Positions 33,476 to 46,211 of a DNA stretch of 64,000 nucleotides are shown piece after piece. The notes under the pieces were generated by a model. That model was not told the DNA's origin. It was given only the letters and a program-made list of their open reading frames with translations, and did not search any database. How positions within the stretch are numbered: position 1 is the first letter of the stretch; every line of letters starts with the position of its first letter. Position numbers and translations under genes: made by a program. The DNA comes from Sciurus carolinensis (lineage: Eukaryota; Chordata; Mammalia; Rodentia; Sciuridae): positions 39,645,056 to 39,709,055 of the forward strand of contig NC_062219.1 in NCBI RefSeq assembly GCF_902686445.1, written 5' to 3'.

Positions 33476-34345
33476 AAGGATGATTTATTTCTTCAAATAA
33501 CCAGCTTTTGGACTTGCTTATCCACTGTCTTGCTTTTTTTCTTTCTGTTTTCCTTTGTTTTTTACCTTTTAGTAGTTTTCTCTTCCTACTTTTAGTTGAC
33601 TCAATTTTCTCTTCCTTTTCTCATTTTGTTAGTTTCTTAGTCCCTTTACTTTCTGCTTTTACTTGTTAGCAATGAATAGTTTTTGCTGTGTTCCAAAACT
33701 TGAGGTATAAAATGTTCTGTCTTCATTATGTTCTGAGAAGTTTATAATCTGTGTTCATTTTCTCCTTAAGTATTTCTTAAATTTCTATGCAGCTGTAACG
33801 TTCTTGGTTTTAATTTTTTCCTTTTATCTTTTTTCAACTTCACTCGATTATGAATTGGGTAAGTATAATATAAAACCTTAATTTCCAAAAAATAAAAGGT
33901 TCTATTTTGGGTCAATTATATTATCTTTTAAAAAAAAATTTCACGAACATCACAAATTTTTACTCTAACAAAGAGGTATAAGATTCTATACAGAAGTTTC
34001 TAACGCCACATTTTTATTTCAATCAATTCCACTACGCTCTTATAAATTGTCTACTTAATCTGATTCTGAATGAAAAGTATTAAAATTCACTATTCTAGTT
34101 TTTTAAAATTATCTTTGCACTTCTAGTCATTTTTGGTTTATATATACTTGATTACAACAGTGCTCAGTGCATGCAGACTTATGACATATCTTCATAATCT
34201 CCCTTTTTGGTGCTTTTACAGTTAAATTGTTTCTCTACTTCATCGAAAACTAATGCTGTCACTTCTGCCCTCTTTTCACTGACATTTTACTTGTACGACT
34301 TTGCTCACTTCTTACTTCAATTTCTTACTAAGTCACTTTGCTGAA
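33476..34345 (-). repeat. Decayed L1M ORF2 fragment
   Basis: T-rich inverted L1 ORF2: 'ctgtgttccaaaacttgagg', 'ctatgcagctgtaacgttct', 'ttctagtcatttttggttta', 'catatcttcataatctccct'. Reading frames are lost. Confidence 0.65.
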
Positions 34346-34489
34346 AATGATTCTGTGGATTAGTTTCAATTCAATACCCTAAGGTAAGGCACTCAACTAG
34401 TTACAATGGGGAATGTAAGGATAAATAATCTACTACCCTGTGGTCGTTTCCCATTAATCAGGACAGGCACACACAGACATCAATAACAC

Positions 34490-34700
34490 AGTCCACAGGT
34501 GCATGCTTGTAATACCAGAGGCTAAGGCAGGAGGAGTGAGAGTTCAAAACCAGCCTCAGAAAAACCGGGGTGCAAACAACTCAGTGAGACCCTGTATCTA
34601 AATAAAATACAAAGAAGGGCTGGGAATGTGGCTCAGTGGTTGAGTACCCCTGAGTTCAGTCCCTGGTACCCACTACCCCCCAGGAAGAAAAAAAAAGAAA
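34490..34700 (+). repeat. Dimeric SINE (B1-like plus ID-like)
   Basis: 'cttgtaataccagaggctaa', 'actcagtgagaccctgtatc', 'gggctgggaatgtggctcag', then an A-rich tail. Possible duplication 'acagtcca' at both ends. Confidence 0.88.
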
Positions 34701-34921
34701 AAACAACAGTCCAGGCACAGAGGCACACAGGAGAACTCATTACGACTGCTCATGGAAGAAGAGGGCTTTTAATTAAACCACGAAGAATGAAAAGGATCTT
34801 GATGAGGACATCTGGCTATTTTATGTCTTAAGTAGGAAAAAATTATGAAAAATAATATAAAAAAATGTTAGATGAGAAAGCATAATAAAACTGTATTTTC
34901 AAGAGTGTAAAAGTGTATGAG

Positions 34922-35037
34922 GGCTTGGGTGGTAGAGCACTTGCCTGACATGCATGAGGCACTGTTTCAACCCTCAGGACCACATAAATAAATAAAGGTA
35001 TTGTGTTCATCTATAATTTAAAACAAACAAACAAAAC
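34922..35037 (+). repeat. ID-type SINE with long 3' extension
   Basis: 'ggtagagcacttgcctgaca' ID body followed by 'aaataaataaaggtattgtg' and 'tcatctataattt', an extended 3' end seen in some sciurid ID copies. Flanked by 'aaaagtgtatgag' (34909-34921) and 'aaaagtatatgag' (35038-35050). Confidence 0.88.
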
Positions 35038-35050
35038 AAAAGTATATGAG

Positions 35051-36762
35051 AAAAATGAATTGAGAGAGAAGGAATCTCTAAAAACTGATTCTCTAAGATG
35101 TAAAAATTTTTTTCTTATTTAATATTCTGGCATTTTTGTTAAAATTTGGATTGTTCAATTTATTTTTTATATACGTGTTAGCTGGGCTTCAGTCTATGAT
35201 AGATCTAGAATTAATGGTAACACCAGCAACCAAATCTTTGGATTAGTCTTGAAAACAAGACAAGATACTAGTAACTATAAGCATCAGATTACATGATTAC
35301 AACTGAGTTATGACCATTATTTAGGTTTGTTTCTGAATATATGCAGTAGTCTTAGTTCATATCCTATGACATCGCACCAATGGATTCTGGGCTTTGTCCC
35401 CACCTTTGTTAGTGTGCAGTTTAGAAAACAGCATGTCTTAAGTAGACCTAACCCCATGGGAATCCCACCCAGTGACGTCATCATCTCAGGGAATTCACAG
35501 AAAGCAATGTGCCTTTTATGTAACTAATTTAACATAATTTTTTATTTAAAAAAAAAAATCCCAAAACTCTCTTTCCAATTTGTTTAACAAATAGGGAAAC
35601 AAAATCACTCCTTATGATAATACTTGTAAAGTTGGAGGTAATTCAAGTTTGACACTTTTAAAAAGACATGTTCTACATTTTAACTCAGAACTATTTAATT
35701 TTTTTTCCTCTACAGATTTTGGTTTTTACAAATTGGCAAGTATCAATGCTTTCCTAGACGTTAAACCAAGTTAACATAGTTCTTAAACTTAAAAACAGCA
35801 GTTTCAACAGAGCCTTTTCATGCCAAAACAAAGTATCTTTGTGCACCATCCACCCAGTTCTAGGAATAGTCTGTTCATTACCTGGAGTTTTTAGATTCAA
35901 TAAAGAAAGAAAGACTTTCCTTCTTCCTGGCTTGTACTCATTATTTCCAGACATAAAATACTGTTTAGTGGAGAGTCAGAACCAAATCTTCTTTATATGT
36001 CTCAGAAACAAAATAAAAGTGTATTTAAATAGGAAAAGAGAAGAGAACTTTTGAACTATCTTCTCTTTTGATGCTAGAATTTTTACGCCTTCAAACAGAG
36101 GAAACATTCAGAAGTATAGCAATCTCTTTTCAAAATATGAATGTAATAGGAAGGTGTCAATAAGATACACGTAGTAAATGAATACTCTATAAACTGAAAA
36201 GCTGTGATCAGATAGCAAATGGACTAGAAAATTCAGGGTGAAATATCCTGATTCACTGTAAATAATTTTAGAAACCCCTTTTGTAACTGAACTTTGTAAT
36301 TTCTTTGGATGATCCTCATATAATTAAAATCCCTTGACTTTGCTATCAGCTAACAAGGTAAATATTTGCTGATGTATTAGAAATGAGATAGATGAAATGT
36401 GGGGATCTTCATTGAAATAACTATTCACTTAACAAAACTAGCTAAGATAAATATATAAGAAGTCGTAAAACACATGAGAACACTTACATGAACAATTAAA
36501 GAACAGTGAAACATATCATGATACTTTAAGAGAATAAAACCAAAGATTAAGTTGTTTAAAAAAAATTCATACCTCTTCTGGTAAGGGAAACATAGGTACA
36601 AGAGTCAAGAGAGAACAAGCACATAATTTAAGTGTTTTATACACTCAAATTTTTTATTAGTTATTTCCAGTTTTATATTATGCTCTTACCATATTGATCA
36701 TACTGAATTGTATTCTCCTTAACACATATCTTAGTAAATCCTTTGGAACTGCATAGCATGCA
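35051..36762. other. Intronic sequence, nothing recognised
   Basis: AT-rich, no gene or named repeat. Small open frames at 35327-36054 show no motif. Confidence 0.5.
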
Positions 36763-36764
36763 GT

Positions 36765-36804
<40 letters not shown>

Positions 36805-36808
36805 ACAC
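36763..36808. repeat. (GT)n microsatellite ending in GCGCAC
   Basis: About 18 GT units flow into 'gtgtgcgcacac', a 12-base perfect palindrome. The whole is alternating purine-pyrimidine, the pattern that favours Z-DNA. Confidence 0.95.
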
Positions 36809-36819
36809 AGGCATCTGTA

Positions 36820-37250
36820 TGTTATGGTTTGGACCTGCAATGTCCCCCAAAGACTCATGTACTTAAAGACTTGGTCTCCAAAGCAGTTATGTCCAGATGT
36901 GAGGCTTTCAGAAGATGACTGCCTCATGAGGGCTCAAACTTCATCAGTGGATTAATCCATTTGATGGTTCAATAATTTAAATGGATTATTGGGAGGTGGG
37001 ACCTAGAGAGGAAGCGGGTCTCTGGGAGAGTGCTTTGGAAGGGTTTATCTTGTCTTCAGCTCTTTGCCCCAACCCCCTGGATGCTATGAGCTAGAGCAGC
37101 TTTCCTTCACCACACCCTTCCATCTTGATGCTGTGCCTTATCTGAGGCCCAAAACAAAGGAGCTAGTCCACTATGGACTGAAATAATGAGCCAAAATAAA
37201 CTTTCTCCTTTGTTTATGACAATATTTTGATCATTATAAAAGGCTAACAA
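36820..37250 (+). mobile_element. MaLR-type solo LTR
   Basis: Head 'tgttatggtttggacctgc', then 'atgtcccccaaagactcatg', 'gtggattaatccatttgatg', 'atgagccaaaataaactttc' and tail 'ggctaaca'. AATAAA lies in the poly(A) position of the LTR. Confidence 0.87.
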
Positions 37251-37867
37251 GTGTCTGTGTATATGTGTAGAAGTGCATGCATACATCCATACATGCATGT
37301 ATATCAGGACACCATAATCTATAGTCCTCAAATCACCTTTGTGTGCAGTTCACCTCTATATTGTTGGGGCAGATAACCTTAGCTTTCACCACATACCTAA
37401 AAGGGAGACTAAGATAAATACATGAACTATACTATTACCAACAATAGGATAGTTGATATCATGTTCATTCAACATTCATTTAATAAATTTTATTTAATAA
37501 ATATTCTCTAAGTCCCAGACACTATTACTCTTTACATGTTAAAAATAATGGTATCATACTATGATTTCATCACTCTTTCTTTTTCATTTGCTTTCATTTT
37601 TTTCACCCAGTAAAGGAGAAAGATTTTGGCAGAAACATCATTTGTACATCCACCTTGTCTTCCATGAGGCCAGGAAAGCAGGGCAATTCCTAGAGAATTA
37701 AGGGTCTAAACATGGAACCTCGCATACTGAAAAAAAAGTTAATAACACCTAATTTTTTCCAGAGAAAGGTTTTTGACGATCCACTTCTGCTTTCAGTGCT
37801 CTAAAGGTTTGAATCATAAACCTATCAGGAACTTCTGCCATTGTCACAATGAACTGAAAGAGTAACT

Positions 37868-38085
37868 GTAGCTAACATTTACTAAAGTGTTTAATATATG
37901 CCAAGCACTATTCTAAACATTTTCCATCAATTATCTCATTTAATCCTGACAAAGACCTACCTGGATCCCAAACATATAATGAGTAACTTCCCCAGAGTTT
38001 CTAAAAACAATGTACTGAAGCTTAATTCAAACCTAGTCACTGCCAAAGCCTGGACACATTGCTACTATGCCACTGCAGATTCCTA
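37868..38085 (-). repeat. MIR SINE
   Basis: 'gctaacatttactaaagtgt', 'gccaagcactattctaaaca', 'tctcatttaatcctgacaaa' in inverted MIR order. Confidence 0.87.
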
Positions 38086-38205
38086 CCCAGACTCTACAAA
38101 ATTAGTCACTTGAAATAATAATGACATGTTGCTAGCAGCCACAAAGAATTCTTACATGCTTCACAGGCAGCTAATGCTTTTCTGTGTATGATACTTTGAT
38201 AAGCA

Positions 38206-38623
38206 TATTATAGTTTGAATATGTGGTTCCCCCAATAGCTCATGGGTCAAATAGTGCAAGAATGTTCAGAGGTAAAATGATTTGGTTAAGAAAGGTATAA
38301 TCTAACCAATGGACTGATCCACAAAGTGGGTAGTAACTGTAGGCAGGTAGTGTTTGACTGGAGGAAATAGGTCATTGGGAATATGTCTTTGGGGGTTTAT
38401 ATTTTGTCCCTGATGAGCAGAGCTCTCTCTCCTTCTCACTGTCATGTCCTGAGTTGCTTTCCTCTGCCACACCCATCTGCCATGATGTTCTGCTTCACTT
38501 CAGACCTACAGCTATGGAGTCAACTGACCATGGACTGAACCTCTGAGCCAAAATAAACTCCTCCTTCTCTAAATTTTTTTTGTTAGGTGTTTTGACCACA
38601 GTGAAACAAAGCTGACCAAAACA
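38206..38623 (+). mobile_element. MaLR element, 5' LTR
   Basis: Starts 'tattatagtttgaatatg' (diverged TG start), contains 'gggggtttatattttgtccc', 'cagagctctctctccttctc' and 'gccaaaataaactcctcc', ends 'gctgaccaaaaca'. Pairs with 40037-40446. Confidence 0.9.
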
Positions 38624-40036
38624 GAAATTGGTACTAGGAAGTTGGGTCATTGCTGTGATTAACTTGACCATGAGGTTCAGATGATTTTGTGAATAGTTTG
38701 AGGGAGGAGTTTGGAAAGGTTTAGAGATGCAGTTGGGAGAAGCCTTAGAATGTTGTAAACAGAGCTTAATGGACAATTCTGGTGAGAACTCAGAAGACTA
38801 GAATGCTGATAGGATTATATACAGTAAACACTGGGCTCATGAGGTTTCAGAGAAGGACTCTATTGAAAACTGGACTATAATTCACCCATATCTTGAGACT
38901 TTCTCTGAGGCTCAATTTAAAGGTGATGGACTAATTAATCCACTGGAGGAAAGTTCAATGCAGTGGAGAAAAGTTCAAGGCAGCACATCATTAAGAAGGG
39001 ATGTGGATGTTGCTGGTGGCTTTAGCTAGGTTTACTGTGAGAATCAGAAGCAGAAAACAGAGCCAAAGTTTTTTTTTTAAACTTCAGGTTTGACCAGAAA
39101 AGTGTGTGTAAAACTGGAGTTAACAAAGGTGTGGCTTTTAAAGAGATTACAGCCACTAAAGGGATGCTAAGTTCTTTACCCAGAAACAATAGGAAAGATG
39201 GCTTGAGGATAACTGAGGAAATGGCAAGATCAAACCCATCTCAGGCTCAAGGCTGTAAAAATAAATCGTCCTTTGAAAAGGGACCAGGGGGCACACTGCT
39301 TGCAAAGGGTGGCCTAATAAGTTGTTTCACTGTGCTCAGCCACTCAGGCACTTAGTGGTTGCTGTAGCCATGGTCCCAGAAGGCTTGGCTAAGGCTTAAG
39401 TTGGCAGCAGACCTTGGCATCAACAACAGAGTGTTGGATCTGCAGGAATGCAGAATGCTGGAGTTACGAGGTCATGGAGGCTTCCACTGAGATTTCAAAG
39501 GAAAGTCTTGAAGGCCAGAAATAGAGTAGCAGTGTTGGAATCCCTGAAGGCAACTTCTGAGATGAAGATGTGAGAATAAGCCAAAAATGCAGAGACCTCC
39601 AAGATTAAGAGATGCCAGTAATGTGGAACATCTGCCAAGGGAAGTTGCAGAAACAAGCAAAGAGAGAGGCCATGGGGGCTGAAACCCACAAAGTCGTAGC
39701 GGTGGAGCAACACAAAACTTTTGGAGAGAACATCACAATGCCACGTGCCCCAGACTAGACATGGAGCTACAGGATTTGTTTGCCCAGGTGGATTTTGGTA
39801 CCATCTCCTAATTCTCCTTTGTGTAATGGAAATGTTTACTCTGTGTCATTATATGTTGGATATATGTAACCTGCTTTGATCTTTATAGGGTCTCACACCT
39901 AAGTGTTTGCCTTGGAACTCAGATGAGATTTTTGGACTTGGACATTGGCAATGCTGGAACTGTTAAGATTATGAAATGAACTAAATATATTTTGCATTGT
40001 GAGATGACTATGAGTTTTGGGAGGACAAAGGTGAAA
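38624..40036 (+). mobile_element. MaLR element, internal region
   Basis: Begins 'gaaattggtactaggaagt' directly after the LTR, as in MaLR internal regions (the 'ttggtaccaggagtgg' motif). It has no long open frame; MaLRs are non-autonomous and code for nothing recognisable. About 1.4 kb. Confidence 0.85.
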
Positions 40037-40446
40037 TGTTATGGTTTGGACCTGATGTGTCTCCCAAAAGCTCAGGTGTGAGACAATGCAAGAATGATCA
40101 GAAGTGAAATGATTTGATTATGAGAACTGTAACCTAATCAGTGGATTGATCCATGTGGTAATTATAGGTGGGCAGGTTGTGGGCAGAGGAAGTAGGTCAC
40201 TCAGTATGTGGCTATAGGGCTTATATTTTGTCTCTGGAAAGCAGAGCTCTTTCTCTGTGCATCCTCTCTGTTATGTCCTGAGCTACTTTCCTCTGCTATG
40301 ATTTTCTGTCTCACCTCAAGTCCAAAGTCATGGAGTTGGTCAAACATGGACTGAACTTCTGAACCTGTGAGCCACATAAACTTTTACTCCTCTAAGTTAT
40401 TCTTGTCAGGTCTTTTGGTCACAGTAACAAAAAACTGACTGAAACA
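40037..40446 (+). mobile_element. MaLR element, 3' LTR
   Basis: Head 'tgttatggtttggacctgat', tail 'actgactgaaaca'. It aligns throughout with 38206-38623 but with many differences, so the insertion is old. Confidence 0.9.
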
Positions 40447-40544
40447 CAAGTCTATGTTCATCTTCTTCAGTCCTATAGACGGACAGATGGTCCCTCCATC
40501 TAGGACATACTTCACACACATTCTTCTTTCCTAAATCCTTTGGA

Positions 40545-40800
40545 TCCTATCTTAGATGTTGAATACTTTTGGGAGACTTTCCGAATCTCTCAAAATTGCA
40601 ACAGGTGATCCTTAATAATATATGCTTTTGTAGCAACCCATACTTAGTCCTATCATTTTATATATTCTATTTTCAATAATTGTTTGATTTTCCCATTATC
40701 CTATGAACTCTTTGAGGATGGAACCATGCCTCACTTATTAATTCCTAATACCTTGCTCATTCCATGGTACAGAGTAGGTACTTAATAAATATTCATTGAA
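40545..40800 (+). repeat. L2 LINE 3' end
   Basis: 'ctatgaactctttgaggatg', 'ccatgcctcacttattaatt', 'ggtacagagtaggtacttaa', 'taaatattcattgaa': clear L2 3' end. Confidence 0.85.
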
Positions 40801-41984
40801 AAATTTTTTTTTAAAAGAGTTTAATATAGCTTGCATGAGGTTTACTACATAATGATCAGGTAATGTGTTGCAGCCAGAGAAGGCCAAGGTTCAAACAACA
40901 GAGATATGGAGATGAGATCAGGCTACTAGTCCAAATACAAAACCAATTAAAGTGGAGAAAACATGATTCTGTGCATTTGCCTTGTTTAGTATTTAACATG
41001 GCCTTGTAGGTAGAATGATCAGTGTCTGGCTGTAGACTAATTTAAGGGTTCTGGAGGGAGAGGTGACAGTCGAAGTGGCCTTGATCAGTTGTTGTAAAAA
41101 GATAAAGATAATTAGTCATACCTACCAGGGCAAAGACCTCACTCATGCTGGAAGTTTGGCCCCCAGAGGGAACAGCTAAACTCTTGGCTAAATATGGCTT
41201 CAGTTGTCACATACAATAGGCTAACTGAAAGTAAAAGGTGAAATACAGGGAAGGGAACATTCTTTATTGGTCTGCCATCTTTCCTAGTCCAACTACCCTG
41301 AAGTGTTTCTAGGCTGCTTAGATGAAAGTGCATTGATAGTTATGATCTTTATTACTTCATTAATTTCACCTTTATTGCCTGACTGGATTCCTGGATTCAC
41401 TGGATTCCTACCATACATAATGGAACTTTGTAAGTATTATCTAACTGTTGAATAATCTCATCATTTTATGAGGGAGAACAGAAACATATCCTGCCTACTC
41501 CCCCTACCCCCTCGAAAAAATCAAAATGTTCTGGGTTGGGTCTGCAAGAAATAAAAATATTCCCAGCATATTGGGGACTTGGAGAATTGGGAAGTGTTTA
41601 ATGACAGTCCTGGGGGTGGGTAAACTTATTTACTGAACAATGCAATGTTTTATCTTCCTAGTCAATTTTTTTAGTTATACAGGGAAAATGAGGGCACTTT
41701 TGTTTGCACAGCTGATCCATGGTTTTATAAAATAAATTTGAAAATAGAAAAGGGGAAAAATCAGATTTTGTATTATCATCCAAATACTACTAACATGAGT
41801 ATTTTCATGTATTGCCTTATAAAACACACTATATCATGCATGTACTCTAAATTATATTTGTTTCCTTGCCTTTCCATGGAACCCAACTGAGCCTTTTCCA
41901 TGTTATTGCCATGTGTGATCACTGTGTCTGAAAGTTGTGTAATATTCAAGAAGTAGAGGAACCACAATTAACTTCATGAACACT
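40801..41984. other. Intronic sequence, nothing recognised
   Basis: No supported gene or named repeat. Confidence 0.5.
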
Positions 41985-42200
41985 GTTTCCAACTTAATGC
42001 TATTTTACATAATGTGCAATAAATAACTTGGTTAAAAAGCTTTTTCTGTACTTCAGATTATTTTCCTAGGACAGATTCCCAGGATTGGAATTATTAGGCC
42101 AAAGTATGTGATCATCACAAAACTTTTAACACATATTACCAAACTGCTTTCTAAATGCCATATTTACTTAAACTCTACAACAGTGATCGTTTTACCACAC
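41985..42200 (-). repeat. Old L1M-type fragment
   Basis: 'ctaggacagattcccaggat', 'ggaattattaggccaaagta', 'attaccaaactgctttctaa' match the inverted ORF2 tail block of old L1s. Confidence 0.7.
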
Positions 42201-42789
42201 CTTGCTATGCTAAGGACTACCATTAAAAGGCAAGTAAGCAAAAACAACAGAAGAAAAGCTCCAAAACATTTGTCTTTAATTTGGTAAGCAAAAATGACAA
42301 ATATTACTATTTTAATGTATGTACACTTTACTAATTGTAAGTTTTAATATAGTTCAGTATATTTGGTATTTTCCCCTGTTCTGTGAATTTTTTAGCCATG
42401 TATTGACCTGTCAGTCTGATGCTTCAAACACATTATACAGTATTCACAGAGATTATATAATATCTATGTAAAGTAAGAATAGTTTCCAGCAAGACAAGCC
42501 AAAACAGCAAGTCTTTATCCAGAATCTGACTCTGAACAGATGTTTATTTGGCAGCTTAGCTACAATAATTAACATCAGAAAGCAGGGCAATTTAAAAAAT
42601 ATACAGCCAAATCTCACATCCATGAATCATGGTTCTGTAAACCATCTGAATGACTGGGCTCCAACCGTCCATTTTGAGAAAGACCCGCATGATAGTACTG
42701 AAAGACAAGAGACCTCTGAATACCAAGTGCTCACAGCATATTGTTTATCTGCCTCTTAAATCACTTCCATTCTCTACCTTTTAATAACA

Positions 42790-42930
42790 GATATTGATTT
42801 AATGGTCTCAGCATTCTTTCCCTGGGTTATATGCTTCTCATAGGCACATACCACATTTTATTTTTCTTGGTATCCTAGGGAGCACTAGGATTCTGTCCTG
42901 CATACAGTTAGCACTTAGAATTTATTTGTT
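42790..42930 (+). repeat. L2 LINE 3' end
   Basis: 'ctcataggcacataccacat', 'cctgcatacagttagcactt', 'atttatttgttgaa'. Confidence 0.7.
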
Positions 42931-44034
42931 GAAATAAATTGAAATAGAATAATCCAGACCTTGGCAGACATCTGACCTTAAGCCAGAGGGTGTCTCTTAA
43001 TTGTACTGGGAGCTGTTTATCATCAGGATAAATAGCTCTGTCTCAAGTCCTGCTGATGGTGGGAAGTCTGACAAAGGAAACTCTCACCAGTAGCACCGCA
43101 TAAGAAGAACAACATGAAGAGAGAACAGCACTTGGCCTCTGAGGCAGGTGGGACAACTTCACACCACTTATAGTTCTTTGCCCAGATCTGTGGTGCTGTT
43201 CTGTGTAATCTGACAGAGCCACAAGGTAAATTGCAACTTCAATTTGATATGTGAAAATGGCAATATATTATTTTAATGTATATTATTTTAGCAGAGGAGT
43301 TTTCATCCCTACCTCCCCCAAAATGGTAACAGGTGATTTCCAAAGGGAAAGGAGGTTACAAAGGTGGTTTTCGGTACACCTCAAGTAGCAACTTAGATTT
43401 TCATTTTAATATCTCAAAATTATTTGATCATGTATTTTCAAAATATTTAATTAAGATCTCACTTTAGGAAACACACTGATTGCTTTCAATTCCAAGTTAT
43501 CGTTTTTGCAAAATTAAAAATCTTCACCGGGTCCCTGTATTGGTAAGGAATTTACTAAAGCACTTAGAGAAAGAACGACAACACAACCAAGGTGGTAATT
43601 CCATAATCCATTCATGAAATTTACTCCCAGTTTTCTATTTTGAAACATTTCATCTCTCTCTCCCATACACACAAAACCTCTTCTTTTCTTTTTTGCTTAG
43701 CCATTTAAAGTAGGAGAATTGCTTTATTTAATCACAATATAACTGTCTCATTAGGAAACTTTGTATAGATAAAATATTTTTACTGTTTATAAATATCATA
43801 TTCATCTTTCCCAATGTTCCCCAAAATGTTCTTCATAGCTGTCTTAAAAAATATTTAGAATTCCATCCAGAATCACACAGTGCTGCATTTCTCATTTCTC
43901 TTTCAGCTGTTTTAGTCCTTCAGCTTTTAAGGAAGTATTCTGTAATTAAAAACTTGAAAAATTCAGACCAGTTGTTTGGTAGAATGTCCTACAACGTGGA
44001 TTTGTTAATTCTGTTCCCATGATGAAATCTGAGT
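42931..44034. other. Intronic sequence, nothing recognised
   Basis: No supported feature. Confidence 0.45.
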
Positions 44035-44645
44035 TATACTTTGTGGTGTTATGTCCTTCCCAAACATCTGATCAAGAAGCACACATTTCCTCTCTCTCAT
44101 TGCTGCTCAAGACACTTGGGTTGATCACTTCTTCATGGTGATGTCTTCCAGGTCTCTGTTGTAATTAACATGCGATTTGCAGTTGGTACCTAATGATGGG
44201 ACCCTATCTTGTTCACCAATGACACTTTACCCAGTGGCTGTACCATCCATTTATGGTCTGTTCCTGCATCAGATATTGCACTGCAGATTCAAAATGGTGG
44301 TTTTATGGTTCTGTTATTTCTTTTGCATTAACTGGCACTTTTGTACAAGACAGAATTTTTCATGCCATTTAAAAAAATATATTAGTATAGGCTCTGATTT
44401 TCTATTTATTGTGCTCCAAATATGGCCAGTGGAGACCTCTTTAAGGCAGCATCTTTTTGACAAGTCTGCATTAGTCTTGAATAATTCCTTGCCCAACTGC
44501 TATAATCAGCTGTTTCTCCACAGAACCCTATTTCTTCAAGTGGAAAATTATATTTTGAAACCAAGATGAAAGCTTTAGAAATGCACTTATTTCTGCTGGG
44601 GTATCAATGTCCCTATGGCCTTTCAGTGATCATGGCTAATTTTAT
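44035..44645 (+). repeat. Old L1M 3'UTR
   Basis: 'gtggtgttatgtccttccca', 'gaagcacacatttcctctct', 'ggttgatcacttcttcatgg', 'cttccaggtctctgttgtaa' and 'ttttgaaaccaagatgaaag' follow an L1M-type 3'UTR. The 130-codon plus-strand frame at 44177-44569 falls inside it and is incidental. Confidence 0.72.
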
Positions 44646-44700
44646 CTATTTGTTTACCTACCTATCTACCTGCCTGTCCACCTACCTATCTTCTTTCCTA
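44646..44700. repeat. Decayed (CTAC/CTAT)n tract
   Basis: 'cctacctatctacctgcctg' and the bases after it form a diverged tetranucleotide repeat. Confidence 0.8.
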
Positions 44701-45054
44701 TATTTTAAATCATAATTTCAGATGGATGCCTCCAATTCTAACCCAATAGTACAATTTCTCACATTCCATTATTACATATTTGTAATTCTCTTTTCCACAG
44801 TCAGAAAGCTGATGTGAACATATTTATTTGCTTTATTTTCTAATATGTATAAAAGTTTTATAATTAACACATGAGAAACCTTGCAAAACGAAACCATTAC
44901 ATAAAAATTAAGATTTATTTGAAATTATGCTCAGAACATACCTCAATAAGTACATAAAGCACTGCATTTAAAAGTTGTCCAAATTAACTCATTCATTGAT
45001 TATGCAATCAATTCAAGATAGTTTACATCCTTTGTTTGTTCTTCTATTTTCAGG

Positions 45055-45350
45055 CTTGCATTTTTTTAAAAATCCATTTTGATTTCATTTTATTTTTGTA
45101 AGAGAAACATAAATATGACTCAAAAATCAAAACAACATGAAAAACACACTCAAAGTTTTCTTAAAGTAGTTCGTTCAATATTTATACTCAAAAGGGGAAG
45201 CTCAGATACCCCTTCCACCACACTACCACTCAATTCTATAGGTAAACCATTACACTGCTTCTAGTTTATTTATTATTCCTATGTTTCTCTTTGCAAAAAT
45301 AAGCAAGCATATTTATATATTCCTATTTTTCTTTCCTATTTTGCCCTAAG
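45055..45350. repeat. Possible old L1M 3'UTR fragment
   Basis: Block order from 'aagagaaacataaatatgac' to 'aaaccattacactgcttcta' resembles old L1 3'UTRs. Weak. Confidence 0.35.
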
Positions 45351-45734
45351 CACTCAATCTGCTTGAAGAAATAAAGAATTCCACTTAAAAAGTTAGCCAA
45401 AAAATACGAGGCAGAGCATAGGTGGCAAAAGTAGTTCAGAAAATACATACACTGCCACTGAATGTTCAGTGGCACTAGAAAAATTTTTTTCCTAATTGAA
45501 TAGAAATTTCAATGCTAAAGCAAGCTGTGGTCATTATGCACACCTATTATTAACCATCAAATGAGGACAAATACTATGCCATGAGCTTGATAAAACGAAA
45601 GCATTATCATCATACATAAAACCACTAAAAATTGCCTTTGAATTAAGTTTTTGAAATGTTCAACTAAGTAGATATAAAATCTCACTTTAAAATAGCATAC
45701 AATACAACTAACTCCAATTCAAAATAGAAAACTT

Positions 45735-45760
45735 TCAATGAAGAGTTTTTCTTGTACACT
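45735..45760 (+). repeat. L1 fragment, part left of the LTR
   Basis: 'ttttcttgtacact' equals the L1 ORF2 block that normally precedes 'gttagtgggaatgtaaatta', which is found right of the LTR at 46217. Confidence 0.65.
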
Positions 45761-46211
45761 TGTTATGATTTGGATCTGGAATTTTCCCTGAAAAACTCAT
45801 GTTTTGACAGCATGATCCCCGATGCAGCAATATGCAGAGGTGGGGTTTTTAGGAAATGATTAGGGCTCTGACCCTATCAATGGATTAATTGTTGGATTAA
45901 TCCACTGATTGCTGTATGGACTACTGGGTGGTAACTATAGGCAGGTGGGGCATGGTTGGAGGAAACAGGTCACTGAAGGCATGCTCTTTGGGACTGTATC
46001 TTGTCTCTGGTTCTTTGCTCCTGTTTACTGGCTGCCATAAGCCAAGCAGCTTTCCACTTCCACACCGTTCTACCATAATGTTCTGCCTTATGTCTGCCCA
46101 GAACAATGGAGACCAAGTGAGACCTCAGAAATTCTGAACCCAAAATAAATTTCCCCTCTGAAGTTGTCCTTGTCAGGTATTTTGATCAGTGATGAAAAGC
46201 TGACAAACACA
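45761..46211 (+). mobile_element. MaLR-type solo LTR with perfect 5-bp duplication
   Basis: Starts TGTTATGATTTGGATCTGG, ends ACACA (TG...CA). Flanked by ACACT at 45756-45760 and 46212-46216. Holds 'aatggattaattgttggatt', a duplicated 'ggattaat' block, and AATAAA near the 3' end. Inserted into an L1 fragment. Confidence 0.9.

Noticed and set aside
38624..40036. Retroviral gag or pol gene between the two LTRs
   Set aside because: No long open frame or motif is visible; the internal region fits a non-autonomous MaLR.
44177..44569. 130-codon plus-strand open frame as a gene
   Set aside because: It falls inside an old L1M 3'UTR, has no domain or splice context and low-complexity composition.
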